Source: Aromatoleum anaerobium (lineage in GTDB: Bacteria; Pseudomonadota; Gammaproteobacteria; Burkholderiales; Rhodocyclaceae). From it: a stretch of 64,000 nucleotides of DNA. Of the stretch, positions 1 to 9,999 are shown piece by piece. Made by a program: the position numbers and the translations under genes. Within the stretch, counting starts at the first letter, position 1, and every line of letters starts with the position of its first letter. The stretch is from positions 186,001 through 250,000 of the forward strand of contig NZ_WTVG02000036.1 in assembly GCF_012910705.2 (NCBI RefSeq), given 5' to 3'. Below the pieces are notes generated by a model that saw nothing but the letters and a program-made list of their open reading frames with translations, did no database searches and was not told the origin of the DNA.

Positions 1-888
1 CAGGGCCTTCTGCACGTGCAGGCGATTCTCCGCTTCGTCCCACACGACCGACTGCGGACCGTCGATGACATCCGCGGTGACCTCCTCACCGCGGTGGGCG
101 GGCAGACAGTGCATGAACACCGCATCGGCGCGAGCCGCCGCCATCATTTCGGCGTCGACGCACCAGTCGGCGAAATCCTTCATCCGCTCGTCGTTTTCCG
201 CCTCGAAGCCCATCGACGTCCACACGTCGGTGGTGACGAGGTCGGCACCCTTGCACGCCTCCATCGGGTCGGCGAACTGCTCGAAATGACCGGTGCCGTA
301 CAGTCCGGCCCGTTCCGGCTCGACTTCGTAGCCGGGCGGCGTCGACACGTGGACGTTGAAATCGAGCAGCTCGGCGGCCTGCAGCCAGGTGTTGCACATG
401 TTGTTCGAATCACCGACCCAGGCGACCGTCTTGCCCTGGATCGAGCCGCGGTGCTCGATGAAGGTGTAGATGTCGGCGAGGATCTGGCACGGGTGGTATT
501 CGTTCGTCAGTCCGTTGATGACCGGGACGCGCGAATGCGCGGCGAAGCGCTCGATGATGTCCTGCTCGAAGGTGCGGATCATCACGACATCGCTCATGCG
601 CGAGATCACCTGCGCCGCGTCTTCGACCGGCTCGCCGCGACCCAGCTGCGAGTCGCGCGTGTTGAGGTAGATCGCCGAGCCGCCGAGCTGCTGCATGCCG
701 GCCTCGAACGACAGCCGCGTGCGCGTGCTCGCCTTCTCGAAGATCATCACCAGCGTGCGGTCGAACAGCGGGTGATACGGTTCGTAGCGCTTGAACTTGT
801 CCTTGATCCAGCGCGTGCGGTCGAACACGTGCCGGTAGTCGTCGCGCGTGAAATCCTTGAACTGCAGGTAATGCCTGGGTTTGGTCAT
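1..888 (-). CDS. argF: Ornithine carbamoyltransferase, 3' end beyond window
   Basis: Transfers the carbamoyl group of carbamoyl phosphate to ornithine, giving citrulline in cytoplasmic arginine synthesis. The protein begins MTKPRHYLQFKD and shows the carbamoyl-phosphate motif STRTR, then HPCQILAD and, near the visible end, the ornithine-side HCLPAHRGEEV. These are in the normal order for the family. About 296 residues are visible; only the last few are cut off by the window edge. It lies 11 bp downstream of argD on the same strand, so the two are probably one arginine operon. The start is the ATG at 886-888 just after an AGGAGGCGC-type ribosome site. Confidence 0.96.
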   Translation of the reverse strand, partial: MTKPRHYLQFKDFTRDDYRHVFDRTRWIKDKFKRYEPYHPLFDRTLVMIFEKASTRTRLSFEAGMQQLGGSAIYLNTRDSQLGRGEPVEDAAQVISRMSDVVMIRTFEQDIIERFAAHSRVPVINGLTNEYHPCQILADIYTFIEHRGSIQGKTVAWVGDSNNMCNTWLQAAELLDFNVHVSTPPGYEVEPERAGLYGTGHFEQFADPMEACKGADLVTTDVWTSMGFEAENDERMKDFADWCVDAEMMAAARADAVFMHCLPAHRGEEVTADVIDGPQSVVWDEAENRLHVQKAL

Positions 889-899
889 CGCGCCTCCTC

Positions 900-2069
900 T
901 CATTCGAGATGCTTGCGCACCAGCGGCGCGAGACGCGACACCAGCTCCTGGGCATTGGCCTCGGTGAACACCAGCGCCGGCAGCAGGCGGATCACCCGGT
1001 CGGCGGTGACGTTGATCAGCAGGCCGGCATCGAGCGCCTGGCGGACCAGGTCGCCGCAGGGACGATCGAGCTCGATGCCGATCATCAGCCCGCGCCCGCG
1101 GATATCGACGACGCCGGAAAGCCCTGCGAGCGCTTCCTGCAAGCCGACGCGGATCGCTTCGCCGACCTTGACGGCATTGGCCATCAGCCCGTCGTCCTCG
1201 ATCGTCGCGAGCGTCTCGAGGCCCGCGGCGCAGGCGAGCGGATTGCCGCCGAAAGTCGAGCCGTGATTGCCTGGTCCGAACAGGCCGGCGGCGAGTCCGG
1301 TGGTGACGCACGCGCCGATCGGCACGCCGGAACCCAAGCCCTTCGCGAGCGTCATCACGTCAGGGGCCACGCCGCCCTGCTGGAAACCGAACCAGCGTCC
1401 GGTGCGTCCCATGCCGCACTGGACTTCGTCGCAAATCAGCAACCAGCCGCGCTCGTCACAGAGCGCGCGCAGGTCGCGCTGGAAGGTTTCGTCGGCGATA
1501 TTGACGCCGCCCTCGCCCTGGATCATTTCGAGCATGACCGCAACGATGTTGTGATTGTGCTCGCCGACCGTGCGGATCGCGCCGATGTCCTTGTACGGCA
1601 CGCGCAGGAAACCGGACACCAGCGGCTCGAAGCCGGCCTGCGTCTTGCGGTTGCCGGTCGCCGACAACGTCGCCAGCGTGCGCCCGTGGAACGCGTTTTC
1701 CATGACGACGATCGCCGGCTGGTCGATGCCTTTCCGGTGTCCGTGGAAACGCGCGAGCTTGATCGCGGCCTCGTTGGCCTCGCAGCCGGAGTTGCAGAAG
1801 AACACTTCGTCCATGCCCGACACCGCGGCGAGCCGGTCGGAGAGTTCTTCCTGCAGCGGGATGCGGTAGATGTTCGACGTATGCAGCACTTTCGCCGCCT
1901 GGCCGGCGATCGCCCGCACCAGACGCGGGTGATTGTGACCGAGCGTCGACACGGCGATCCCGGACAGGCCGTCCAGATAACGCTTGCCCGTCTCATCGAA
2001 GAGCCAGACCCCTTCGCCGTGCGTGAATGCGACCGGCAATCTGGCGTAGGTATTCATGAGATGCGACAT
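900..2069 (-). CDS. argD: Acetylornithine aminotransferase
   Basis: PLP-dependent class III aminotransferase of 389 residues that converts N-acetylglutamate semialdehyde to N-acetylornithine; members often also serve lysine synthesis (succinyl-diaminopimelate). Visible features are the phosphate-binding NSGCEANEAA near residue 93, the cofactor-binding CDEVQCGMGRTG (Asp about 214) and the Schiff-base lysine in TLAKGLGSG (Lys243). Length is normal for bacterial ArgD. argF follows 11 bp downstream. A close paralogue such as astC or gabT is possible on sequence alone, but the argF neighbour favours argD. Confidence 0.95.
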   Translation of the reverse strand: MSHLMNTYARLPVAFTHGEGVWLFDETGKRYLDGLSGIAVSTLGHNHPRLVRAIAGQAAKVLHTSNIYRIPLQEELSDRLAAVSGMDEVFFCNSGCEANEAAIKLARFHGHRKGIDQPAIVVMENAFHGRTLATLSATGNRKTQAGFEPLVSGFLRVPYKDIGAIRTVGEHNHNIVAVMLEMIQGEGGVNIADETFQRDLRALCDERGWLLICDEVQCGMGRTGRWFGFQQGGVAPDVMTLAKGLGSGVPIGACVTTGLAAGLFGPGNHGSTFGGNPLACAAGLETLATIEDDGLMANAVKVGEAIRVGLQEALAGLSGVVDIRGRGLMIGIELDRPCGDLVRQALDAGLLINVTADRVIRLLPALVFTEANAQELVSRLAPLVRKHLE

Positions 2070-2256
2070 GGAGGACCCCGATCAGGATGAAGCAGAAATG
2101 CACACGGCGGCACTGGCCGCCGTGAATAATCGAAGGGTCGATGTTAAGCGAAAAAGGCGCGCCTTGTACAGATTGCAAGCCCCGATGCAAACCCCCGGCG
2201 CGTGTCGCCTCACCGCCTCACCGCACCCACATCATGAAACCGTCAGCCACGACATG

Positions 2257-2285
2257 AAATCGCAAAGCCGGTTTTCTGCTAGAAT
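2257..2285 (+). promoter_or_regulatory. Candidate extended -10 promoter of the DUF3579 gene
   Basis: In the 302-bp gap between the divergent argD and DUF3579 genes, TGCTAGAAT at 2277-2285 resembles an extended -10 element (TGn then TAGAAT) about 86 bp before the DUF3579 start. No good -35 box is seen 17 bp upstream. The rest of the gap shows no gene. Confidence 0.35.
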
Positions 2286-2371
2286 CCGCCGCGTCTTTCG
2301 CGGTCCTCACAACACCGGCTCGAGCCGGGACGCCGCCTTCTGAAATTCCCTCAGCCGCCGGGTTGCGCTAC

Positions 2372-2668
2372 ATGAGCCAATTGATCGAAAGCTTTGTCAT
2401 CATCGGAGTCACGCGAGAGGGAAAGACTTTCCGCCCGAGCGACTGGGCAGACCGCCTGTGCGGAATCATGTCTGCTTTCGGCGCGGATCATCGCATGATG
2501 TATTCGCCCTACGTCCGCCCGGGTTGCACGCTCAAGGGGCACAAGGCGGTGCTGGTCGATGCCAGGCTGTACGAGATCGAGCCTCTGGCCTACAAGTTCC
2601 TGACCAACTTTGCCAAAGACAACGACCTGGTCGTGGACCGGATCGACGACGACCAGATGAAGATCTGA
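2372..2668 (+). CDS. DUF3579 family protein
   Basis: Conserved betaproteobacterial protein of 98 residues, function unknown. The protein starts MSQLIESFVIIGVTREGK and carries the family features PSDWADRLCG and GHKAVLVDARLYEIEPLAYKF as I remember them. The ATG at 2372 was chosen; an in-frame TTG lies three codons upstream. It is divergent from argD and convergent with rpsT, sharing a bidirectional terminator with it. Confidence 0.8.
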   Translation: MSQLIESFVIIGVTREGKTFRPSDWADRLCGIMSAFGADHRMMYSPYVRPGCTLKGHKAVLVDARLYEIEPLAYKFLTNFAKDNDLVVDRIDDDQMKI

Positions 2669-2746
2669 TTCCCCGCGCAGCCCTGCCTTTTTCGGCCCGA
2701 CGCAGAAACGGGCGTTGAACCTTCTCAGCGACGGACGCGACGCGGG

Positions 2747-2783
2747 AAATGAAAACGGCGACCCGAAGTCGCCGTTTTCATTT
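2747..2783. terminator. Bidirectional rho-independent terminator (DUF3579 gene / rpsT)
   Basis: A perfect 16-bp inverted repeat (2747-2762 with 2768-2783) around a five-base loop CCGAA. AAAT/ATTT and AAAA/TTTT ends give a T-rich tail on either strand, so it can end both the DUF3579 transcript (+) and rpsT (-). Confidence 0.9.
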
Positions 2784-2803
2784 ACTGCCAGCCGGTGTGA
2801 AGC

Positions 2804-3070
2804 TCAGGCGGCCATCGCCTTGATCGCGGCCGACAGGCGGCTCTTGTGGCGAGCAGCCTTGTTCTTGTGGATGATCTTCTTGTCCGCGATGCTGTCGATA
2901 GTGCTCATCGAGGTGCGGAACGTGGCTTGCGCCGCCGCCTTGTCGCCACCCACGACGGCCTTTTGCACAGCCTTGATCGCGGTACGCAGACGAGAACGCA
3001 GGCTGCCGTTGTGAGCGCGGGCCACGACCGCCTGACGGGCGCGCTTGCGGGCTTGTGCCGAATTGGCCAT
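2804..3070 (-). CDS. rpsT: Small ribosomal subunit protein bS20
   Basis: Primary 16S rRNA-binding protein of the 30S subunit. The 88-residue, very basic protein begins [13 protein letters not shown] and shows the S20 core [11 protein letters not shown] and [16 protein letters not shown]. Length is typical. The open frame runs further upstream, but the family start is the ATG at 3068-3070, preceded by GGAAGAA. It is transcribed alone, divergent from murJ, and ends at the strong hairpin 2747-2783. Confidence 0.97.
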   Translation of the reverse strand: MANSAQARKRARQAVVARAHNGSLRSRLRTAIKAVQKAVVGGDKAAAQATFRTSMSTIDSIADKKIIHKNKAARHKSRLSAAIKAMAA

Positions 3071-3187
3071 AGATGTTCTTCCGTTGGTTGGTTCTTGAAA
3101 ACGCGCGAGTCTACCGATTCGGGCTGTCCGATGCAAGTGCGCCGCGGGCCTTCAGCCGCTATCATCCCCCCCTTTTGGCTACCCGAG

Positions 3188-4723
3188 ATGAATCTGCTGC
3201 GCGCCCTCGCCACCGTAAGCGGCATGACCCTGTTGTCGCGCATCCTGGGTTTCGTGCGCGATTTCGTCATCGCCCGGGCATTCGGCGCCGGGATCGCGAC
3301 CGACGCTTTTTTCGTCGCGTTCCGGCTGCCGAACCTGCTGCGGCGCATGTTCGCCGAAGGGGCGTTCTCGCAGGCCTTCGTGCCGATCCTCGCCGAATAC
3401 CGGAACCGCCAGGGGCCCGACGAAGCACACCGGCTCGTCAATCGCGTCGCCACGGCGCTCGGGCTCGCCGTGACCGCGGTGTCGGTGCTCGGCATTCTCG
3501 CGTCGCCGTGGATTATCCAGGTCACGGCGCCCGGGTTTGCGGCGAATCCGGACAAGTTCGCGCTGACCGTCGAGCTGACGCGCATCACGTTCCCGTACAT
3601 CCTGTTCATGTCGCTCGTCGCGCTCGCCGGCGGCGTGCTCAACACCTGGAGCCACTTCGCGATTCCGGCTTTCACGCCGGTGCTGCTGAACCTGTCGTTC
3701 ATCGGCATGGCGCTGTTCGCGGCGCCGTACTTCGACCCGCCGGTGCTCGCGCTCGGCTGGGCGGTGTTCATCGGCGGCGTGCTGCAGCTGATGTTGCAGC
3801 TGCGGCCGCTCGCGCGCGTCGGGCTGCTGCCGCGCTTCGACCTCAAGCTGTCGGACCCGGGCGTACGCCGCATCGCGAAGCTGATGGGGCCGGCGATGCT
3901 CGGCGTTTCGGTGAGCCAGGTGTCGCTGATCATCAACACCGTCTTCGCGTCGTTTCTCCCCAGCGGCAGCGTGTCATGGCTATATTACGCGGACCGCCTG
4001 ATGGAATTCCCCGCCGGACTGCTCGGCGCAGCGCTCGGGACGATCCTGCTGCCGAGCCTGTCGAAGCTGCATGCCGACGAACAGCCCGAAGCTTTTTCGT
4101 CGCTGCTCGACTGGGGCCTGCGGCTGACGCTGATGCTGACGCTGCCGGCCGCGCTGGCGCTGGCGCTGCTCGCGGTGCCGCTGATCTCGACGCTGTTCCA
4201 GCACGGCGCGTTCACCCCCGCCGACGTGATGCAGACCCGTCTCGCGCTGATCGCGTACAGCGTCGGGCTTGCCGGGCTCATCCTCGTGAAGATCCTCGCA
4301 CCGGGCTTCTATGCGCGCCAGGACATCCGCACACCGGTGAAGATCGCGCTGCTGACGCTCGCGGCGACGCAGCTGATGAACCTCGCGTTCATCGTGCCGC
4401 TGCAGCACGCGGGGCTCGCGCTGTCGATCGGCCTCGCGTCGCTGCTCAACGCGGGGCTGCTGTATCGCGGACTGAGGCGGCGCGACGTGTACCGGCCGCA
4501 GCCGGCGTGGGGCCGGTTCTGGCTGCGGCTCGCGGGCGGGCTGGTGGTGCTCGGCGCCGTGTTGTGGTTCGGCCGTGGCGACGACGCGTGGTGGCTCACG
4601 GAAGGCGGGCTGGCGCGCGTGCTGCGGCTGTCGGCGGTCGTCGCCGCCGGCATGGTGGCGTATTTCGCGACGCTTTTGGCACTCGGCTTTCGCCTGCGCG
4701 ATTTTCGCCGCCGCGCTGCGTGA
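3188..4723 (+). CDS. murJ: Lipid II flippase MurJ
   Basis: Inner-membrane flippase that moves lipid II to the periplasmic face for peptidoglycan synthesis. The 511-residue protein is hydrophobic throughout, with about 14 membrane segments, and opens [20 protein letters not shown]. Family motifs are [36 protein letters not shown] and the charged central segment [25 protein letters not shown] stretch (written [14 protein letters not shown] here). rpsT diverges upstream, a common arrangement in betaproteobacteria. The frame extends far upstream of 3188, but that part has no family similarity. Confidence 0.96.
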   Translation: MNLLRALATVSGMTLLSRILGFVRDFVIARAFGAGIATDAFFVAFRLPNLLRRMFAEGAFSQAFVPILAEYRNRQGPDEAHRLVNRVATALGLAVTAVSVLGILASPWIIQVTAPGFAANPDKFALTVELTRITFPYILFMSLVALAGGVLNTWSHFAIPAFTPVLLNLSFIGMALFAAPYFDPPVLALGWAVFIGGVLQLMLQLRPLARVGLLPRFDLKLSDPGVRRIAKLMGPAMLGVSVSQVSLIINTVFASFLPSGSVSWLYYADRLMEFPAGLLGAALGTILLPSLSKLHADEQPEAFSSLLDWGLRLTLMLTLPAALALALLAVPLISTLFQHGAFTPADVMQTRLALIAYSVGLAGLILVKILAPGFYARQDIRTPVKIALLTLAATQLMNLAFIVPLQHAGLALSIGLASLLNAGLLYRGLRRRDVYRPQPAWGRFWLRLAGGLVVLGAVLWFGRGDDAWWLTEGGLARVLRLSAVVAAGMVAYFATLLALGFRLRDFRRRAA

Positions 4724-4821
4724 GGCCTGCGTGAGGCCAATGCCGGTCTGGAGGCGGGACGCCGATCACCCCATCGCGCTCTACAATGAATCCATCCCGA
4801 TTTTCTCCACCGAAGGAGCCC

Positions 4822-5463
4822 ATGGGCATGAAACTCATCAGCCACAGCTTCACCGACAACGCCACGATTCCCGGGGAACTCGCATTCTGCATTCCCGCGG
4901 CTGCCGGGCACGTGTGCCTCGGCAGCAACCTCAACCCGCACCTGGCCTGGACCAGCATCCCGTCCGGAACCCGCTCGTTCGCGCTGATCTGCCACGACCC
5001 CGATGTGCCGGGCAAGGGCGACGACGTCAATCAGGAAGGACGCGTCGTGCCGGCAAGTCTGCCGCGCGTGGACTTCTTCCACTGGGTGCTGGTGGATCTT
5101 CCCGCGGAGCTGCGCGAAATCGCCGCCGGCAGCTTCTCGGCGGCCGTCACGGCGGGCGGGAAACCCGGGCCGCAAGCGCCGCACGGGCGGCACGGGATCA
5201 ACGATTACACCGTGTGGTGCGCCGGCGACGAGTCGATGCGCGGCGACTACTACGGTTACGACGGCCCCTGTCCGCCGTGGAACGACGAGTTGGTGCACCA
5301 TTACGTCTTCACGCTCTATGCGCTGGACGTCGAATGCATCGCACTCGAAGGCCGCTTCGGCGGCGCCGAAGTGCGCAACGCGCTTGCGGGCCATGTGCTG
5401 GCCGAGGCGAAGCTGACCGGCCTCTACAGCCTGAATCCCGCGCTGGAGCGCCGCGCGGGGTGA
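4822..5463 (+). CDS. YbhB/YbcL-type PEBP-like protein
   Basis: Phosphatidylethanolamine-binding-protein fold (Raf-kinase-inhibitor-like) of 213 residues, probably cytoplasmic since no signal peptide is seen; ligand unknown. Family features are FALICHDPDVPGKGDDVN, DFFHWVLVDLP with the conserved His, and CPPWNDELVHHYVFTLYALD. The start at 4822 (MGMKLISHS) has AAGGAG upstream at 4813; the ATG at 4828 is possible too, and an upstream ATG at 4786 lacks a good ribosome site. It is convergent with the phosphofructokinase gene. Confidence 0.88.
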   Translation: MGMKLISHSFTDNATIPGELAFCIPAAAGHVCLGSNLNPHLAWTSIPSGTRSFALICHDPDVPGKGDDVNQEGRVVPASLPRVDFFHWVLVDLPAELREIAAGSFSAAVTAGGKPGPQAPHGRHGINDYTVWCAGDESMRGDYYGYDGPCPPWNDELVHHYVFTLYALDVECIALEGRFGGAEVRNALAGHVLAEAKLTGLYSLNPALERRAG

Positions 5464-5488
5464 GGCAGGCGGGCGTGGCGAGCGCGCG

Positions 5489-6745
5489 TCACGGGCGATA
5501 CGGGACGAGGATGCGCGGCACGCCAGCCAGCGCGAAACGCGGGTAATCCGGCAGGCCGCCGGCGAAACACGCCGGCACTTCCCCTTCGATCAGCGGGCGC
5601 AGGTACGCCCGCGCGGCGTCGGTGACGTGCAGCCCGTCGGCGCGAATGAAGGCCGCAGGCACCTGGCGTTCGAGGTTCGCGATCGCCGCCACCGCGACCG
5701 GCGCGACGTCCCAGCGGTACGGGGCGTCGGCGAGACGGCGGATCGCGGCCATCACACCATCGCGCCCCGCCAGCGCGTACTCCACCGCCGCCTGCCCGAC
5801 CGCGCGGGCCTGCGCATGGTCCGTCGCCGACACCAGGTGGCCGGCCGCGCGCTGCAGGTAGTCCGGGATCGCCCAGTGATGCTTGTAGCCGAGGCGCGCG
5901 TGGATCAGGCGCGCGATGCACTGCCCGGCGCCGCCGAGCTGGACATGCCCTTTCGCATCCTCGTCCTGCTCCATCAACAACGTGCCGTCGGCGCGGCGGA
6001 TGCCTTCGGAGACGGTGATCGCGCAGTATCCCAGACGCGACACGGTGGAGCGGACCGCCGCGAGGAAAGCTTCCTCGTCGAACGGCACCTCGGGAATCAG
6101 GATCACATGCGGCGGCTCGTCGTCGTTGCACGCGGCAAGCGCGGTCGCCGCAGCGAGCCAGCCGGCGTTGCGCCCCATGACCTCCATGACGAAGGCACGC
6201 CCGACGGGGCTTGTCATCGCCGCCAGATCGAGCCCGGCTTCGAGCATCGAGGTCGCCGCGTATTTCGCCGCGGAGCCGAATCCGGGCGAACAGTCGGTGC
6301 CTTCGAGGTCGTTGTCGACGGTCTTCGGCACCCCGACGCAGACCAGCGGATAGCTGCGCTCGGCGGCCGCGCGCGATACTTTCGCGACCGTATCCATCGA
6401 GCCGTTGCCGCCGTTGTAGAGGAAATAACCGATGTCGTGAGCCGCGAACACCGCAAACAGGCGGTCATACTGGTCGCGGTTCGCCTCCGGCGGATCGAGG
6501 TCGAAGCGGCACGAGCCGAACGCGCCCCCCGGCGTGCCGGCGAGGCGGCGCAGATCGGCGGCCGACAGCGCCGCAGTGTCGATCAGGTCTTCGTCGAGCG
6601 CGCCAAGAATGCCGTGACGCGCAGCGAGCACCCGCCCGACCGCATCGGCGCGGGCGCGAGCGGCTTCGATGACGCTTGCCGCAGTCGCGTTGATGACCGC
6701 GGTCACGCCGCCGGACTGGGCATAGAGCAGGTTGGCTTTGTTCAT
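5489..6745 (-). CDS. 6-phosphofructokinase, phosphoryl donor uncertain (PPi or ATP)
   Basis: Phosphorylates fructose 6-phosphate to the 1,6-bisphosphate in glycolysis. The 418-residue protein has the PFK fold motifs GGNGSMDT (112-119), PKTVDNDL (140-147), FGSAAKY and MEVMGRNAGW. The lysine of PKT is typical of pyrophosphate-dependent enzymes, while the Gly115 in GGNGS is at the place where those enzymes have Asp and ATP enzymes have Gly. Donor specificity is therefore unclear. The start at 6745 (MNKANLLYAQSGG) fits the family better than the ATG six codons upstream. It lies downstream of adk in the same direction, separated by a hairpin. Confidence 0.87.
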   Translation of the reverse strand: MNKANLLYAQSGGVTAVINATAASVIEAARARADAVGRVLAARHGILGALDEDLIDTAALSAADLRRLAGTPGGAFGSCRFDLDPPEANRDQYDRLFAVFAAHDIGYFLYNGGNGSMDTVAKVSRAAAERSYPLVCVGVPKTVDNDLEGTDCSPGFGSAAKYAATSMLEAGLDLAAMTSPVGRAFVMEVMGRNAGWLAAATALAACNDDEPPHVILIPEVPFDEEAFLAAVRSTVSRLGYCAITVSEGIRRADGTLLMEQDEDAKGHVQLGGAGQCIARLIHARLGYKHHWAIPDYLQRAAGHLVSATDHAQARAVGQAAVEYALAGRDGVMAAIRRLADAPYRWDVAPVAVAAIANLERQVPAAFIRADGLHVTDAARAYLRPLIEGEVPACFAGGLPDYPRFALAGVPRILVPYRP

Positions 6746-6765
6746 CACGGTCCGGAAACGCAAAC

Positions 6766-6802
6766 GCGGCGAGGGACGGGAAAAATTCCCGCCGCTCGCC
6801 GC
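6766..6802 (-). terminator. Hairpin after adk
   Basis: Imperfect inverted repeat, GCGGCGAG (6766-6773) with CTCGCCGC (6795-6802), extended inwards by GGGA/TCCC, with an A5/T5 tract at 6781-6786 in the loop. It sits between adk and the phosphofructokinase gene. It may end adk transcription, but no T-run follows the stem, so the call is tentative. Confidence 0.35.
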
Positions 6803-6823
6803 GCCATGCGGGAAAACTCCGAT

Positions 6824-7492
<669 letters not shown>

Positions 7493-7556
7493 TCAGGCGG
7501 CCGATGCTGCCGGCCGCGTCGTTATGCAAAAAAAGAACTGCCAAAAGCCGCGGAAC

Positions 7557-8333
7557 TTAACCGACTCGTTCGTGCCGGTCAAACGCCGCCCGCACGCGCT
7601 CGAGGTCTTCGGGCGTATCGACGCCCGCTGCCGGCGCGACCGCGACGGGCATCACCCGGATCCGGTGTCCGTGCCACAGCGCGCGCAACTGTTCGAGCGC
7701 TTCCCATTGCTCGAGCGGCGACGGGGCGAGGCTCGCGTAGCAGCGCAGGAACGCGACGCGGTACGCGTACAAGCCGACGTGGCGCAGCACCGGCAGGCCG
7801 GCGGGAATCGCGTCGCGGGCAGTGGCGAACGCATCGCGCGCCCACGGGATCGGCGCGCGCGAAAAATACAGCGCGTGCTCTTGCGCGTCGCAGACGACCT
7901 TGACGACATTCGGGTTGAAGAACTCGGCCGCGGCGTGCAGCGGGTGCGCGGCCGTCGCGATCGCCGCGACCGGGTCGTCCGCGAGCGCCTGCGCGACCGC
8001 GGCGATCAGCTTCGGCTCGATCAGCGGTTCGTCGCCCTGGACGTTGACGACGATGTCGTCGGCTTTCCAGCCCAGCGCGTCGACGACTTCGGCGAGCCGG
8101 TCGGTGCCGCTCGGGTGGTCTTCGCGCGTCATCAGCGCATCGCCGCCGGCCGCCCTGACCGCGTCGAACACCGCCGGGTGATCGGTCGCGACCCACACCG
8201 AGGCGGCGCCGGCGCGGCGCGCCTGCTCGAGCACGCGCACGACCATCGGCTTGCCGGCGATGTCGGCGAGCGGCTTGCCCGGGAGCCGCGTCGACGCGTG
8301 GCGCGCCGGAATAACGACGTGGAACGCAGCCAT
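7557..8333 (-). CDS. kdsB: 3-deoxy-manno-octulosonate cytidylyltransferase
   Basis: Activates KDO with CTP (CMP-KDO) for lipopolysaccharide core synthesis. The 258 residues begin [22 protein letters not shown], with the nucleotide-binding [12 protein letters not shown] motif, then [20 protein letters not shown] and YAYRVAFL. Start codon 8331-8333 overlaps the stop of the upstream ycaR by one base (TGATG), so translation is probably coupled. lpxK-ycaR-kdsB is a classical gram-negative gene order. Confidence 0.96.
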   Translation of the reverse strand: MAAFHVVIPARHASTRLPGKPLADIAGKPMVVRVLEQARRAGAASVWVATDHPAVFDAVRAAGGDALMTREDHPSGTDRLAEVVDALGWKADDIVVNVQGDEPLIEPKLIAAVAQALADDPVAAIATAAHPLHAAAEFFNPNVVKVVCDAQEHALYFSRAPIPWARDAFATARDAIPAGLPVLRHVGLYAYRVAFLRCYASLAPSPLEQWEALEQLRALWHGHRIRVMPVAVAPAAGVDTPEDLERVRAAFDRHERVG

Positions 8334-8527
8334 CAGCGGCGCCGCAAGGCGTCGACTTCTTCGGCGCCGAGCTGGCGCGCTTCCTCTTCGAGCATCACCG
8401 GGATGCCGTCGCGGACCGGGAAGCCGAGGCGGTCGGCCTTGCACACCAGTTCCTGCTTGTCCTTGACGAAGTCGAGAGGGCCCTTGCAGATCGGGCACAC
8501 GAGGATTTCAAGCAGTCGGGCGTCCAT
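8333..8527 (-). CDS. ycaR: Trm112/YcaR family zinc-ribbon-like protein
   Basis: Small conserved protein (64 residues) beginning [18 protein letters not shown] with [21 protein letters not shown] CPxC pair and a third cysteine are visible; a fourth is absent, so zinc binding is not assured. Trm112-like proteins act as partner subunits, but the role of bacterial members is unproven. It overlaps the end of lpxK by 20 bp and kdsB by one base, so it is translated inside the operon. Confidence 0.88.
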   Translation of the reverse strand: MDARLLEILVCPICKGPLDFVKDKQELVCKADRLGFPVRDGIPVMLEEEARQLGAEEVDALRRR

Positions 8528-9518
8528 GCGTCAGTTTCTCCAGGATACGTTCGGCGGCGCCCGCGGCGATATGCGCTTTCACCGGGAACTCCCAAGTGTC
8601 GGCGGACGCGAAAGACGCGCATTTTACCGCATCCTTGCTGGTGAGGATTTTCGGCTCGCCGGGGGCGAAATCGAGGTCCGCGGCGGTGAAGGGATGATGA
8701 TCTGGAAACGGGTGCGGCACGACATCGAGCCCCATCCCGGCCAACTGGGCGAAGAAACGCTCTGGACGGCCGATGCCGGCGAGAGCGTGCACGCGCCTGC
8801 CGCGAAACGCTTCGGCATTGCAGCATGCGCTGCCGTCAAGCCGGCGGAATTCGCCGCCTTCGAGATGCATCGCAAAGACCGGACGCCCGTCGAGAAGCGA
8901 CGACAGCGCGGGCGACATTGCGCCATGGGCGACGATCATATCCACGTCGCCCAGCCGGCCCGGCCCCTCGCGCAGCGGCCCCGCCGGCAGCAGCCAGCGG
9001 TTGCCAAGCGTGCGCTCATCGACGACCGCGATCTCGACGTCGCGCGCGAGCGGGTAATGCTGCAAGCCGTCGTCGGCGACAATCACGTCACATTCGGGGT
9101 GTGCCTGCAGCAGTGCGAACGCCACGGCCGGTCGGTCGGCGCCGACGGCGACCGGACATGCGGTGAGCCGCGCGAGCAGCACCGGCTCGTCGCCGAATTG
9201 CCGGGCGTCCCCGTGTGGCGGCACGATCACGACGCCGGCGACTTCGCTGCCATAGCCGCGGCTGACGATGCCCGGCGTAAAGCCCGCCTCCCGCAGCCGG
9301 GCGACGAGCCATTCGACGACCGGCGTCTTGCCGCTGCCCCCCACCGCGATGTTGCCGACGACGACGACCGGCACCGGAAGGCGTACCGCGCGCCGGATCC
9401 GGAGCTTGAACAACTGGCGACGCGCTGTTGCAAGCAGCAGGAACAGGCCCGACAACGGCAGCAGCAGCACGGCCGCGAGCGAGCGGGTCTGCCAGAACGC
9501 CGGCGCGTTGCGCGGCAT
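8508..9518 (-). CDS. lpxK: Tetraacyldisaccharide 4'-kinase
   Basis: Phosphorylates the lipid A disaccharide precursor to lipid IVA at the inner membrane. The 336-residue protein has an N-terminal membrane helix (about 13-31), a Walker [13 protein letters not shown] (55-66; Lys64), SRGYGSE, and [12 protein letters not shown]. The start at 9518 ([10 protein letters not shown]) gives the usual length. Upstream are exbB and exbD, downstream ycaR and kdsB, all in the same direction with short gaps. Confidence 0.95.
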   Translation of the reverse strand: MPRNAPAFWQTRSLAAVLLLPLSGLFLLLATARRQLFKLRIRRAVRLPVPVVVVGNIAVGGSGKTPVVEWLVARLREAGFTPGIVSRGYGSEVAGVVIVPPHGDARQFGDEPVLLARLTACPVAVGADRPAVAFALLQAHPECDVIVADDGLQHYPLARDVEIAVVDERTLGNRWLLPAGPLREGPGRLGDVDMIVAHGAMSPALSSLLDGRPVFAMHLEGGEFRRLDGSACCNAEAFRGRRVHALAGIGRPERFFAQLAGMGLDVVPHPFPDHHPFTAADLDFAPGEPKILTSKDAVKCASFASADTWEFPVKAHIAAGAAERILEKLTHGRPTA

Positions 9519-9568
9519 GGGTCAGAACGACCGCGCCGGTCCCTGACGGGAAGAGGCAGGGGCCGGCG

Positions 9569-9991
9569 TCATTGGGGCGGCGCCTGGACCGCGAACGTGA
9601 TGCGCGACAGGCCCGCCCGCTGCGCCGCCTGCATCGCGTTGATGACGCTTTGATGGGCGGCTTTCGCGTCGGCGTTGATGACGACGACCGGCTGATCCTT
9701 TCCGGCTGGAACCGCCCGCCCCAGCGCCGCCGCAATCGCCTCGATACCCTTGCCTCCGACCGGCTGCCGGTTCACGAGGATGTCGCCGGTGGCGCTCACC
9801 GCGAGGTCGATCTCGTCGGGCAACGTCTCGGCCGGCTGCGCTTCACCGGTCGGCAAGTTGATCTCGAGGCCCGAGACTTTCGAAAACGTCGTCGTCAGCA
9901 CGAGGAAGATGATCAGGACGAGCATGATGTCGATGAGCGGGATCAGGTTGATCTCCGGCTCTTCCTGGCGTCGGCCGCGCTGGAAGTTCAT
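9569..9991 (-). CDS. exbD: ExbD/TolR-type biopolymer transport protein
   Basis: Inner-membrane proton-channel subunit that energises outer-membrane transport with ExbB. It has 140 residues, a short cytoplasmic start, one membrane helix (about 17-37) with the essential aspartate in NLIPLIDIMLVLIIF, then a periplasmic domain with ILVNRQPV. The gene follows exbB after 8 bp. TolR cannot be excluded by sequence alone, but no tol genes are near. Confidence 0.9.
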   Translation of the reverse strand: MNFQRGRRQEEPEINLIPLIDIMLVLIIFLVLTTTFSKVSGLEINLPTGEAQPAETLPDEIDLAVSATGDILVNRQPVGGKGIEAIAAALGRAVPAGKDQPVVVINADAKAAHQSVINAMQAAQRAGLSRITFAVQAPPQ

Positions 9992-9999
9992 GTGCTTTC

